Below are positions 47,466 through 57,916 of a DNA stretch of 64,000 nt, one piece after another. The notes below the pieces were generated by a model. That model saw nothing but the letters and a program-made list of their open reading frames with translations, had not been told where the DNA came from and ran no database searches. Each line of letters opens with the position of its first letter. Within the stretch, counting starts at the first letter, position 1. The DNA comes from Cordilura impudica. Lineage: Eukaryota; Arthropoda; Insecta; Diptera; Scathophagidae. The translations under genes and the position numbers were made by a program. Where the stretch lies: NCBI GenBank assembly GCA_963682025.1, contig OY821521.1, forward strand, positions 56,679,908-56,743,907. Direction: 5' to 3'.

Positions 47466-48215
47466 TAATAACAATAATAATTCATTCAAATTTTCTAAAA
47501 ATTGAGCCATGTTTCTTAATTTTTCGAAACATTTTATCGTAGGTTGGCAAATCTCTTTAAAAAAAATACTTATATTGCACCTCCGGTGAAATATCGGCGT
47601 AAGTGCAATTTTCGTAAATATCGAGGAATCAAGTTCAAAGTTTTTTTTCTTATAAACAAAAACAACTACGCGGTAAGATAGGCCTACATAATTGACCTAA
47701 AAATAGCTGACTATCCCGTTAGTTAGAATTGATATTATTATTATTTATATTTTGAACGTGCCTTTTTTTTGAGCTGTTGAAGGGTTTGGAGACCCTCAAT
47801 TTCGTCATTCTTACCGCATGAGTACATTTTTCTCGATAGTTAAGACTTTTATACAATAAGTGCAAAAGACTAATATGACTTTCTTGCTTTGAAAACTTTT
47901 GTCGTTACAGCTTTTGTTTCACATAAAAAAGTGGTCTCATTTGGGCGCTAGAAAAGATACAACGTTTTTACACCATATCAAATATAATATTTGGGAAATT
48001 ATAGTGTTGTTAAATCAATTTCGGAGAAAACTGCACTTACGTCGATATTGCACCAAAGGGTCGATATGTATTTAATATGGGTATAAACTCTTTGTTTTAA
48101 AGAGTCACTTATTGTTGTTAAAATAAATTAAACCGAATACCTATGACATGTGTTTCTGGTAATGGTGCAAATTTCCTGAAGTCATAATTGGATGTATAAA
48201 AAAAAATTATATGAG
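47466..48215. other. Spacer, no gene seen
   Basis: Contains TTGCACCTCCGGTGAAATAT and later ATATTGCACCAAAGGGTCGA, a partly inverted pair around 47575-48065 that may be an old element; no frame. Confidence 0.4.
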
Positions 48216-49525
48216 TCCATTCACAGGGGAGATGTGTAAACATCTAGTAATTATGTATCACTTATGGAAATCAACTGCAGGGGTTCTGAATATTAATTAT
48301 TATTTATTATTTCAACTAGTTAATTTTTAATTTTTCGTTTTTTTTTTCAATTTTAATTTTTAATTTTTATTTTTTTATTCATTTTTCATTTTTAATTTTT
48401 TATTCTTAAATTTTTATTTTTAATTTTAATTTTTATTTTTTATTTTTAATATTTCTTCATTTTTCATATTTCGTTCTTCATTTTTCATTTTCATTTTTTA
48501 TTTTTCATTTTTCTTTTTTCATTTTTCATTTTTAATTTTTCATTTTTCATTTTCAATTTTTCATATTTCATATCTAAATTTTCGTTTTTCATTTTTCATT
48601 TTTAATTTTTCATTTTTTATTTTTGCTTTTTAATTTTTATACCCTATACCACCATGTGGTTTGGGTATAATGACTTTGTGCTGCTGTTTCTAACTACCAA
48701 AAATATTTGACCTCGACCCATCTTTTATTATACTGATCGACTCAGAATCACTTTCTGAGTCGATTTAGCGATGCCCGTCCGTCCGGCCATCCGTTCGTCC
48801 GTCCGACCGTCTATGTGTCCATGTAAATTTTGTAATCAAACTACAGGTTGCAAATATGAATATATTTTGATGAAATTTGGTATATAAGCTTTTATTGGCC
48901 ATAAGATGAACGCTGTTGAAATTTGTGAAATTCGGTCCATGCTCAGACCTAGGCCCCATAGAAATGACGCCTATGAAATCGACATAAATTTCCATAAGAT
49001 CCAAATTATCATATAGATCTGTCAAATTGGGTTGTATGTGTTTATTAGTCAGTAGTCCAAAAATAATCCCTATATGACAATTCTTAGTCATAGGCCTCAT
49101 ATAGAGCTGCTTCCCGATCTTCACTTAAATCTATTAGAAAAACAAAAATATTGCACAGATTTTTCTCAAATTTTGTTTGTATATATTTTTTCAAAAAATA
49201 AGTGACTTTACCAAATATGGTCAGGATCGGGTTATTTTTCGACCTAGTCCCCATATAAATATAACACCCGATATGAACTTTTTCATATGTGCAGCCAAAA
49301 ATATTAAAAACAATTCCCCTCAAATTTGGTTTATGCTTATTTTCTATATCCAATTAGTTGGACCGAAGCGATGGGGTCTCTAAACCATGGTATAGGGTAT
49401 CGTATAGTCGGTCTAGACCGACTATAATTTTCTTACTTGTTCATTTTCAAACAGGTTATTACAGATTATAATTTTTTCACCAGCACAATCATAAGTCACA
49501 CCGATTTTGTACTTTTTTTACAATT
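48216..49525 (+). mobile_element. Heptamer-core element, expanded copy 2
   Basis: Starts GAGTCCATTCACAGGGGAGA then TGTGTAAACATCTAGTAAT, outer block (ATGTATCACTTATGGAAATC), a 300-base CATTTTT/AATTTTT heptamer tract (48320-48636), a nested R850 (48637-49440), then the inner block GGTTATTACA, TAATTTTTTCACCAGCACAA, AAGTCACACCGATTTTG. The right terminus is lost. Confidence 0.7.
48637..49440 (+). repeat. R850 copy nested in the heptamer-core element
   Basis: Starts TATACCCTATACCACCATGT and ends GGTATAGGGTATCGTATAGT, TAATTTTCTTACTTGT. Minus-strand frames at 49353-49084 (89 codons) and 49124-48765 (119 codons) are the longest in the family. Confidence 0.85.
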
Positions 49526-49574
49526 TCAAGTTCTGTTGGGCTTAAAAAACACCCTTTATCAAATTTCATAACTA

Positions 49575-49980
49575 ATGCCGTTTTCTTTTCTGATAAAAAA
49601 ATGTCGCATTTTATTTGCACTTTTTTCGAAAAGTGTATTTTTTATATATTCTAAATTAAGAGCAGCCTTATTTGATACATCAATCGAAAGGTCCCAAAGT
49701 CGAGCGCTCGTAAATCGCAAAAAATTGTAGCCATTGACTTCTTTCAGGTCATACTGTGAGAATATTTCCACATTGTTCCCCTTTTTTGAATATTTTCACC
49801 CCATGACTTCAAGGAGGATAATAATCAACATTTTTTGCATTTTATGAACACAGCACTTTGAGACCTTTCGATTGATTTATAAAATTAGGTTATTCCTAAT
49901 TTAGAATATATAAAAAAATACACTTTTCGAAAAAAGTGCAAATAAAATGCGACATCTTTTGTCAGAAAATAAAACGGCAT
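49575..49980. mobile_element. Foldback-type element with arms over 100 bases
   Basis: The left arm begins ATGCCGTTTTCTTTTCTGAT and the right arm ends with its inverse ACGGCAT. The match continues through TGTCGCATTTTATTTGCACT, TTCGAAAAGTGTATTTTTTA and TATATTCTAAATTA. The core is about 150 noncoding bases. Confidence 0.75.
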
Positions 49981-50113
49981 AAGACTTTTGTAAATATGGT
50001 CATGATTGGTCTATTTTTTTAATCCATATAAAAATAACATCACCTATGAACCTCTTCTAATCTGCGCGCTACAAATTAATAACAATAGCACTAAAATTTG
50101 GTTTATGGTTCTT

Positions 50114-50890
50114 TTTATACCCTATACCGCTATATGGTTTGGGTATAATGACTTTGTGCTGCTGTTTGTAACAACCAAAAATATTTGACCTAGACCCACT
50201 TCACCCCAGAATCACTTTTTGAGTCGATTTAACAATGTCCGTCCGGCCGTCCGTCCGTCCGTCTGTGTGTCCATGTAAACCTTGTAATCACACTGCAGGT
50301 CGCATGAATATATTTTGATGAAATTTGGTATATAAGCTTCTATCGGCCATGGGATGAAATTGGTGGGAATCGGTCCATGTTCAGACCTAGCCCCCATACA
50401 AATGACCCCTATAAAATCGACATTAATTGCCATAAGATCCAAATTGTGGTATAGATCCTAGTCAAATTGGGTTTGTATGAGTTTATTACATCCATTAATG
50501 AATAGTCTTAAAACGATCCCTATGGGACAACTTTTAGTCATAGGCCCCATATAGAGCTGCTTCCCGATCTTCACTTAAATCTATCAAAAAACAAAAATAT
50601 TGCACTGATTCATCTCAAATTTTGTTTGTATATATTTTCGCAAAATACAAGAGACTTTACCAACTATAATCAGGATCGGTCCATTTTTGAACCTAGTCCC
50701 CATATAGACATAGCATCCGATGTGAACTTTTTCATATCTGCAGCCAAAAAATGAATAAAAATGTAACTCAAATTTGGTTTATGCTTATTTTCTATATCCA
50801 ATTAGTTGGGCCTAAGAGATAGGGTCTCTAAACGCATGGTATAGGGTATCGTATAGTCGGTCTAGACCAACCATAATTTTCTTACTTGTT
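50114..50890 (+). repeat. R850 copy, near full length
   Basis: Starts TATACCCTATACCGCTATAT and ends ATTTTCTTACTTGTT; a decayed second 3' end follows to about 51000. Confidence 0.85.
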
Positions 50891-51000
50891 TATATTCAGT
50901 TAATGCCGCTGAAAATTTTACGAAAAGCATGGTAAAGGGTACTATATAGTCGATCTACACCGAAAATAAATTGCCTACATGTTTTTAATTAGTAGAAAAA

Positions 51001-51480
51001 AACAGTTTGAAAAATGGACTGATCCTGACCATATTGGAGAGGTCAAATATTTTTTGGAAAACGATATACCATCCAAATTTAAGAAAAATTTGTGTAATAA
51101 AATTGATTTTTGATAGATTTAAGAGAGGATCGGGAATCAGCTTCATATACGGGCCATGTGTCATTGGTTTTATTTTTGGACTGCTAAAAAACGGATGTAA
51201 TAAACATACACAAACCCAATTTTACCCAGATCTATGTGATAATTTGCATATTATGGCAATGCAAGTTCATTTTATAGGGGTCATTTGTATGGGGACTAAG
51301 TCTGAATACGAACCGATTTTCATCAATTTCAACAGCGTTGATCCTGTGGCCGGTCCACGTGTATGTACTAAATTTCATCAAAATATATTCATAATTGCGA
51401 TCTGTAGTTTGATTACAAAGTTTTCATGGACACATAGACGGACGGACGGACAGACTCAGAAAGTGATTCTTAGATGGGTC
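51001..51480 (-). repeat. R850 fragment, inverted
   Basis: Reverse orientation of the R850 interior. Because it is inverted, the recurrent minus-strand frame here runs on the plus strand for 158 codons (51007-51483), the longest version of that frame. Confidence 0.8.
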
Positions 51481-51833
51481 TAATAAATATTTAATCTCTC
51501 TGAGAATTCAAATATCTAAGTGATTTTGTAGAACTTGCAGGGCTATCGGTGTAACTTGCTACTTAAAATTTTTTAATCGTTTTCCGAATGTTTTGAAAAG
51601 CTGTTTTTTGCTGTTTTTCGATATTGCGTATTTACGAGTTTGCGTTGTTGCGTTTTTATGTACTATTTTTATTATATATCGTTCGATAGCTTTTCAAAAA
51701 AACAAATATAATAAAATGGAAATAAAATATATTATTGCCGAACAACTATAAAAGCTATGTATTATAGAGTGTATGTAGGGCTTTTTTGGTCAATTTTATT
51801 AAATGTAAAATAAAAATTCTTTATTTCATTATT

Positions 51834-51874
51834 TCCCGACGTTTCGTTGAGTTTTTGTCAACATCTTCAGGGGC
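51834..51874 (-). ncRNA. Penelope-type minimal hammerhead motif
   Basis: On the minus strand: CCC, CTGAAGA (51870-51864), stem II GTTGA (51862-51858) with TCAAC (51850-51846), GAAAC, GTC (51840-51838), GGG. Stem I is CCC/GGG. Instead of a stem III hairpin there is the palindrome ACGT, which suits dimeric hammerheads known from Penelope-like elements (family knowledge). Core residues are intact. Confidence 0.7.
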
Positions 51875-52104
51875 ATTTTATTTTGAATCTAACACAAAGA
51901 AGAAAAAACAATCAATATAAAGACATAAAACATTAAAAATAATTTTCTTTACATGAATTTTTAACTTATAACATTAATAAAAAAATTATTGGTGTATTTT
52001 GACATCACAAATTGATTGGTTTTAAAACACAGTATATATAAATAAACAAATAAGTAAACTATTGAAAAACTAAAACATTTATATCACAGAATTTAACTTT
52101 AGTA

Positions 52105-52989
52105 TCACAGTGCAAATGAATATATGAAGTTTATGTTGTCTATGTCTTCCTTGTTGTTTATTGTCTTGTCTATTTTTTGCTGTATTCTCAGGCTTTCTAT
52201 TGTATATCTTGTGTTGCTATTTTTTTCCTTGTCTAATATTATAACTTCGTTTAGATCAGCTGTATGATTGGATTCTCTTATATGTTGTGAGAGTCCAGTT
52301 GTTTCTCTCCCTTTTTTGATGTCTGTTTCATGTTCTTTGATTCTTGTTTGTAAGTTTCGTTTTGTTGTGCCTATGTATACTCTCCCACATTCTTGTTCTT
52401 TGTTTCCCAAACATTTAATTTCATAAACTACGTTGTTTTGCTGAAATTTGTTTATTGTTGATTTTGTGTTTGTGAATATTTTGTTAAGTGTTTGATTTGG
52501 TTTGTACGCTGGGATTATATTGTTGTTGTTTATTATTTGTTGTAAATTGTGTTTGTTTGTTAGGCCTGGAATATATCGTATACTGCAATATTTTAAAGAT
52601 TCATTGCTGTCTATGGTTTTAGTATTTGATTTTTCTATGGTGCATTGTTTTTCCTGTAGTAAGGTGTTTATAAGATTGTTTGGATAGTTGTTCCTTTTGA
52701 GTATATGTCTAATTTTTTGTATATTTTTATTGTGAAATTGTTTGTTACTGATGTCTAGAACTCTATTTATGAAATTGGTGACTGTGTTTATTTTTTGGTT
52801 TTTCGGTTGTGATGAAAAATAATTAATCATTCTTCCGGATGAAGTTTGTTTTGAATACCAATCTGTAATTATTTTGTTTTCTTTGCGAAACATGATTTTA
52901 CAGCTTATTATATGGAGCATACATAAAATTAAAGACATTTTATATTTTCTATAAATAAGATTAATGTACTCTTCATAGCAAAAAAACAT
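52105..52989 (-). CDS. Penelope-like reverse transcriptase thumb and GIY-YIG endonuclease (5'-truncated)
   Basis: 294 open codons. Residues 43-62 (DWYSKQTSSGRMINYFSSQP) match the thumb-region phrase of Penelope-like RTs. 74-110 (FINRVLDISNKQFHNKNIQK onward) is the conserved linker. The GIY-YIG endonuclease follows: VVYEIKC at 187-193, VYIGTTKR at 204-211, RIKEHE at 216-221 with the catalytic Arg216, and a likely metal-binding Glu265 in TIESLRI. A complete element would have the RT catalytic core ahead of this, with about 800 residues in all, so this protein cannot support retrotransposition alone. The intact frame suggests a young insertion. The first ATG is only the first in-frame Met after truncation. 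Confidence 0.8.
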   Translation of the reverse strand: MFFCYEEYINLIYRKYKMSLILCMLHIISCKIMFRKENKIITDWYSKQTSSGRMINYFSSQPKNQKINTVTNFINRVLDISNKQFHNKNIQKIRHILKRNNYPNNLINTLLQEKQCTIEKSNTKTIDSNESLKYCSIRYIPGLTNKHNLQQIINNNNIIPAYKPNQTLNKIFTNTKSTINKFQQNNVVYEIKCLGNKEQECGRVYIGTTKRNLQTRIKEHETDIKKGRETTGLSQHIRESNHTADLNEVIILDKEKNSNTRYTIESLRIQQKIDKTINNKEDIDNINFIYSFAL

Positions 52990-53099
52990 TCAGTTTCATA
53001 TTGTTTAAGCTTTAGGCATAGGAATATCACTCAATCGCAATAGAATTTGTTTTTGAAATATTCGCTTCATATATAAAATAGCATGAATGTCGAAATAAC

Positions 53100-53570
53100 A
53101 AAAACAAGAATTCCCTTGAAAACAGTTGACATTAATATCTATAAATATTAAACCAACCCTATAAACGTAACCATAAAAACCCCTGAAAGTTTTGATCTAT
53201 TACTACATAAATCAAAATTATACATATTTATATGGCTGGAAATCTCTACAAATTGTTTTTCATGTACTACCAAATCTGCGCATGGTTACAGTGGAGCAAT
53301 TTTGAAAAAAAAACAAAAAGAACGAAAAAAAATTAAACTAGTAAATTACATATGGAGATAGGTCGAAAAAATCATGACATACGTTTTTTTTTTCCATAAA
53401 GCTATGTTTGAAAAATGTGGCAGTTATTTCTTGTTAGTTTTATCAAAATGGGTGATGAAACATAAGTACGTACTAAAATTATTAAATATTGATTGAGTTT
53501 GAAATTTAACAACGCTCAAGATCAAATGTTTTTACTCTAAAATAAAGCAAAAAAAAAAAAATGGCATATT
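53100..53570. other. Spacer, no gene seen
   Basis: AT-rich; no repeat end or frame recognised. Confidence 0.45.
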
Positions 53571-53574
53571 TGTT

Positions 53575-53760
53575 TCAAAATTTTATTTATATTCTGCATG
53601 ACAGGTTATACAGCTGTTTCGGGTCGAGTCACCTACCCTCATCAGTAACCAAAAGAAATAGTTTGTTTGGTAAAAAGTTAAATTGCTGTATATTTGCTGT
53701 GAAACCAATGCAATGAGAATCCAAGCAAAGAGTTATACTACTAAACATTCTCCAATATTA
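53575..53760 (-). mobile_element. Dispersed element copy carrying hammerhead-like core (copy 2)
   Basis: Inverse of 2115-2310; see there. Its outer end (TGAATTCTCA-type) is at about 53760 and its tail (ATATAAATAAAATTTTGAAA) at 53575-53595. Confidence 0.6.
53594..53645 (-). ncRNA. Candidate hammerhead ribozyme motif (copy 2)
   Basis: Minus strand: CTGATGA (53645-53639), stem II GGGT/ACCC, GAAA (53620-53617), stem III CAGCT/ACCTG (one mismatch), TC with predicted cleavage after plus position 53600. Stem II's outer pair is G-C here and C-G in copy 1. Confidence 0.5.
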
Positions 53761-53939
53761 CAAACTAAAATATAAAACAAATTTGAAACAAATGTTTTTG
53801 GCTAAACTGAGCAAACAAAACAACACGTATAATGTTGTATGTGATGTATGCACATGAGCGTGCAGCTAATAGCAAAAAGTCCCTACCGAAGTTTTTACAC
53901 GTAGTACAGGGAAGTTGTGTAAATAAAGTTAATCTAGTA
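53761..53939. other. Short spacer
   Basis: No feature recognised; a decayed heptamer-core element end (GGGAAGTTGTGTAAATAAAG) lies at about 53910-53930. Confidence 0.4.
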
Positions 53940-55965
53940 ATTAAAGATTTTTTTATGGCACTTTTTTAAAATCAAACCGAAAGCGTCATCTATGTATCAC
54001 TTATAGCAATCAACTGCAGGGTCTCTGCTAATATAAACATATATATTATTATTTATTATCTCAACTGGTTTATTTTTAATTTTTTATTTCTCATTTTTCA
54101 TTTTTAATTTTTACATTTTATATATCTCATTTTTTATTTTCCATTTTTTATTTTTCATTTTTTATTTTTCATTTCTAATTTTTTAATTTTAATTTTTACA
54201 TATTATGTCTGTAATTTTTAATTTTTCGTTTTTCATTTTTTATTTTTATTTTTAATTTTTGATTTTTTATTTTTCGTTTTTAATTTTTATATTTTTTTTT
54301 CATTTTTCGTTTTTAATTTTTAATTTTTTCTTTTTAGTTGTTTATTTTTCATTCCTCGTTTTTCATTTTTTTGCTTTTCATTTTTCATTTTCCATTTTTT
54401 AGTTTTTATATTTAATTTTTAATTTTTCATTATTCATTTTTTCTGTTTCATTTTCATTTTTCGTTTTTCACATTCTATTTTTCATTTTTAATTTTTCAAT
54501 TTCCTTTTTTAATTTTTTATATTTTTTATTTATTATTTTTTATTTTTCATCTTTCATTATCCTTTTTTCACTTTTAAATTTCAATATTTCTAATTTCTTT
54601 TTTATTTTTCATGTTTTATTTTTCATTGTTTAATTTTTCATTCTTTATTTTTAATTTTTTATTTTTCAATATTTCATTTTTCATTTTTAATTTTTAATTT
54701 CTGTTTTTCATTTTTCACTTTTGAGTTTTCATTTTTTTTTTTTCATTTTTTATTTTTAATTTTTCATATTTATTTTTCATTATTCATATTTCTTTTTTAA
54801 TTTTTTGTTTTTAATTTTTATTATTATTTTTATTTTTCATTTTTCATTATTCTTTATTCACTCTTAATTTTTCATTTTTCTAATTTCATTTCTCGTTTTT
54901 AGTTTAAATTTTAATTTTTTATATTGTATTTTTCATTTTTCATTTTTCGTTTTTCATTTTTCATTTTTCATTTTTAATTTTTTATTTTTCATTATACTTT
55001 TTTCACTTTTAATTTTTCATTTTTCTTATTTCATTTTTCATTTTTAATTTTTCATTTTTCATTTTTCATTTTTCATTTTTCATTTTTCATTTTTTTATTT
55101 TTTATTTTTGATTTTTCATGCTTTATTTTTCATTTTTTTATTTTTCATATTTCAATTTTACATTTTTCATTCTTCATTTTTCATTTTAATTTTTTTTTTC
55201 ATTTTTGAGTTTTCATTTTAATTTTCCATTTTTTATTTTTAATTTTACGTATTTTATTTTTCATTTTTTCGTTTTTCACTTTTCATATTTTATTTTCAAT
55301 TTTTCTTTTTCCATTTTTTATTTTTGTTTTTTCATTATTCTTTTTTCACTTTTCATTTTTCATTTTTCATTTTTCATTTTTCATTTTTCATATTTCATAT
55401 TTCATTTTTCATTTTTAATTTTTCATTTTTCATTTTTATTTTTCATTTTTTATTTTTATTTTTTTTTATTTTTCAATTTTCATTTTTAATTTTTCATTTT
55501 TTATTTTAATTTTTAATTTTTAAATTTTTCACTCTTCATTTTTAATTCTTGTTTTTCATTTTTCATTTTTGAGTTTTCAGTTTTATTTTTAATTTTTAAT
55601 TTTTCATATTTAATTTTTCATTTTTCATATTTTATTTTTCATATTTTGGTTTTCATTTTTCTTTTTTAATTTTTAATTTTTGTTTATCATTTTTCAGTTT
55701 TTAATTTTATTTTTCATTTTTCGTTTTTCATTTTTAATTTTTGTTTTTCATTTTCCATTTTCCATTTTTCGTTTTTCATTTTTTATTTTTCATTATTCTT
55801 TTTTCACTTTTCATTTTTATTTTTCATTTTTATTTTCAAAAAGGCTATTACATATCATAATTTTTTCACCAATCATAAGTCACACCGATTTTGCCTAACA
55901 TCTTACGCTGTTTTTGTGATTGTATTGTGAAATCGAATTTTACTCCCTGTGCGTACTCATAAAAA
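53940..55965 (+). mobile_element. Heptamer-core element, expanded copy 3
   Basis: Outer block ATGGCACTTTTTTAAAATCA, CATCTATGTATCACTTATAG (53950-54020); 1.78 kb of CATTTTT/AATTTTT heptamers with much drift (54065-55845); inner block GGCTATTACATATCATAATT, AATCATAAGTCACACCGATT, TTGTGATTGTATTGTGAAAT (55846-55940). The Phe/His-rich frames within the tract (for example 55205-55489) are composition artefacts. Confidence 0.75.
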
Positions 55966-56777
55966 ACATTACATTATTCAGATGCATAAATTGCAAATGT
56001 TTTTACAAATAACTGGACAGATAATTCTAGAATCGGAATCTGCATGAAATTTCTTATCCAATAAAGTATGTAGCTCCTAAAGTGTAATGTGAATTATATT
56101 TAAAATATGCAATGAATATGATTAATTTTTTGGTTATAAATCGCTTTCGATATGTGAAATCGGTCCAAATATTGCTTTTGACCAAACATCTAATATTTTT
56201 GCAAAATTATTAAGTTTGATATCTTAGCTTTTCGATAAAAAATATTTTTATGGTGAAATACCAAGATTTGTAAAAACCAATTTTCATTAACAACGTTAAA
56301 ATGAGTTTCAAACTCAAACCACATAGTCAGAATTGCTTTCATGGCTCTTTCTAAAAGCCATCTTGTTAGTGCTACCATCGGATTTTTTTGGGCATATCTC
56401 TGTTCAACTGATATTTCATATTATATAAATATTGTCTTACTGACGAATAAAGGAACGTATTATGTGTGTCTTTGACCAAAAAGTTAAAAATCGGAAGTTA
56501 TTTAAATAAGTACAAGAAAAGGCGCTAGTATTGGTTGGTCATTTACAAGCGATGGCTCCAACATATTATACAACGTGGCGCCTTGAAACTTAAAACATAT
56601 GTTTTATTAGATTGCCACTTTTCACCAAAGTATTTTTTTTCAAACTACTGCCGCCATCTAAATGTCAGGTTGAGTTATTCTGGGACCAGCCTCTTGTATT
56701 TGTTTAATTAAGTGGCGTATGTTTTTCTGACGGCGATTATTTTTGAACAGAATTATAATGAAAAGAAATATTTTTAT
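55966..56777. other. Spacer, no gene seen
   Basis: Moderate complexity; no frame or repeat recognised. Confidence 0.45.
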
Positions 56778-57445
56778 TATACCCTATACCACTCTGTGAT
56801 CAGGCTATGATGAGTTTGTGCTAATGATGTTTCTCTTTATCAAAAGTACTTGACCGCGACCCCCGTTTATTATACTGATCGATTCAGATTTAGCAATTTC
56901 CGTCCGGCCATCTGTCTATAGACAAACTAGAGGTCGCAAATATGAATATATTTTGAAGAAACTTCGTATATAAGCTTGTGTCGGCTGTAGGACCATCGCA
57001 TATGAAATTGGTGAAAATCAGACCAAGTCCCCATACAAATGAGATCGATCTAAATTACTCTAAATTCCAAAATAACATATAGATCTTACTGAAATTTAGA
57101 TTGTGTTTGTTTAATATACCCACTATCTGTACTGCAAAAATAAACCCTTTTGGACAATTTTTATTCATAGCCCTCATATAAAGCTGCTTCCCGATTTCCA
57201 CTTTGAGCTTTCAGAAAACAAAAAGATTTTTCTAAATTTTGTTTATATGCGTTTTTGCAAAAAATTAGTGACTACCGAATACAGTCTTGATCGGCCGAAT
57301 TTTGACACAATCCCAGTATAAAAGAAGCATCGATATGGACTTTTCTTTTATCGACAGGCAACAAATTTTTAACAATACCAATCAAATTTGGTTTATGCTG
57401 ATTTGCAATATCCAATTTGTTGGAGCTAGTCTAGACCGACTATAA
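56778..57445 (+). repeat. R850 copy, old and internally deleted
   Basis: Starts TATACCCTATACCACTCTGT and keeps scattered landmarks (CAAATATGAATATATTTTGA, CCCCATACAAATGA, AAGCTGCTTCCCGATT), ending CTAGACCGACTATAAT. Diverged more than other copies. Confidence 0.75.
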
Positions 57446-57625
57446 TATCGTACTACTTTTTATTGTATTTGTCCAAAATGCATTTAATATTATTTTAGGT
57501 AGATTTAACTAAACACTTTCATTTTCCGCTGTCCTTATCGCCAGAAAATAATATTATTTTTAACTAAAGAAGATATGATATAAGTAAGTAACATAAAACC
57601 TCAAAATTAAACAAATTTAAATTTA

Positions 57626-57760
57626 AACCACAGACCCAAAAACATATTAAATCTCATACGTGTGAGAATTAATTTTATTTTTGAACGATATTTTTGAAAT
57701 ATAAAAATTAGTATAAATAGTGAAAGTACTTTTAACAAAATCATTAGTTCCTCAGCTGAA
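57626..57760 (+). promoter_or_regulatory. PPO copy C promoter
   Basis: AACCACA 57626-57632; TATAAATAG 57712-57720 (86 bases on, the same spacing as in B); CATTAGTTCCTCAGCTGAAC from 57742, 30 bases after the TATA start, is the likely start site and 5' UTR beginning. Between these blocks the sequence does not resemble copy B. Confidence 0.62.
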
Positions 57761-57916
57761 CTACTTGTAATAACTACTCGTAAATAAATATTTTGAATTT
57801 CTAAAACGGTTAAGAATTAAAAGTTCTTCTTCAAGTCGTAGAAATTAATTGAAAATTATTTAATTTAATTTTGTTAAGTTTTTGGAGTTGAAATTCAAAA
57901 AAAAAGCTCTACAAAT

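Larger units (their letters stand above)
51780..53100 (-). mobile_element. Penelope-like retroelement, 3' part
   Basis: The RT thumb plus GIY-YIG endonuclease frame at 52989-52105 is followed by about 300 bases of 3' region ending with a hammerhead-type motif at 51834-51874, as in Penelope-like elements. The RT palm and fingers are absent upstream, so the copy is 5'-truncated. Confidence 0.85.

Noticed and set aside
55205..55898. Phe/His-rich frames of up to 94 codons
   Set aside because: Heptamer CATTTTT tract read in frame; low complexity only.
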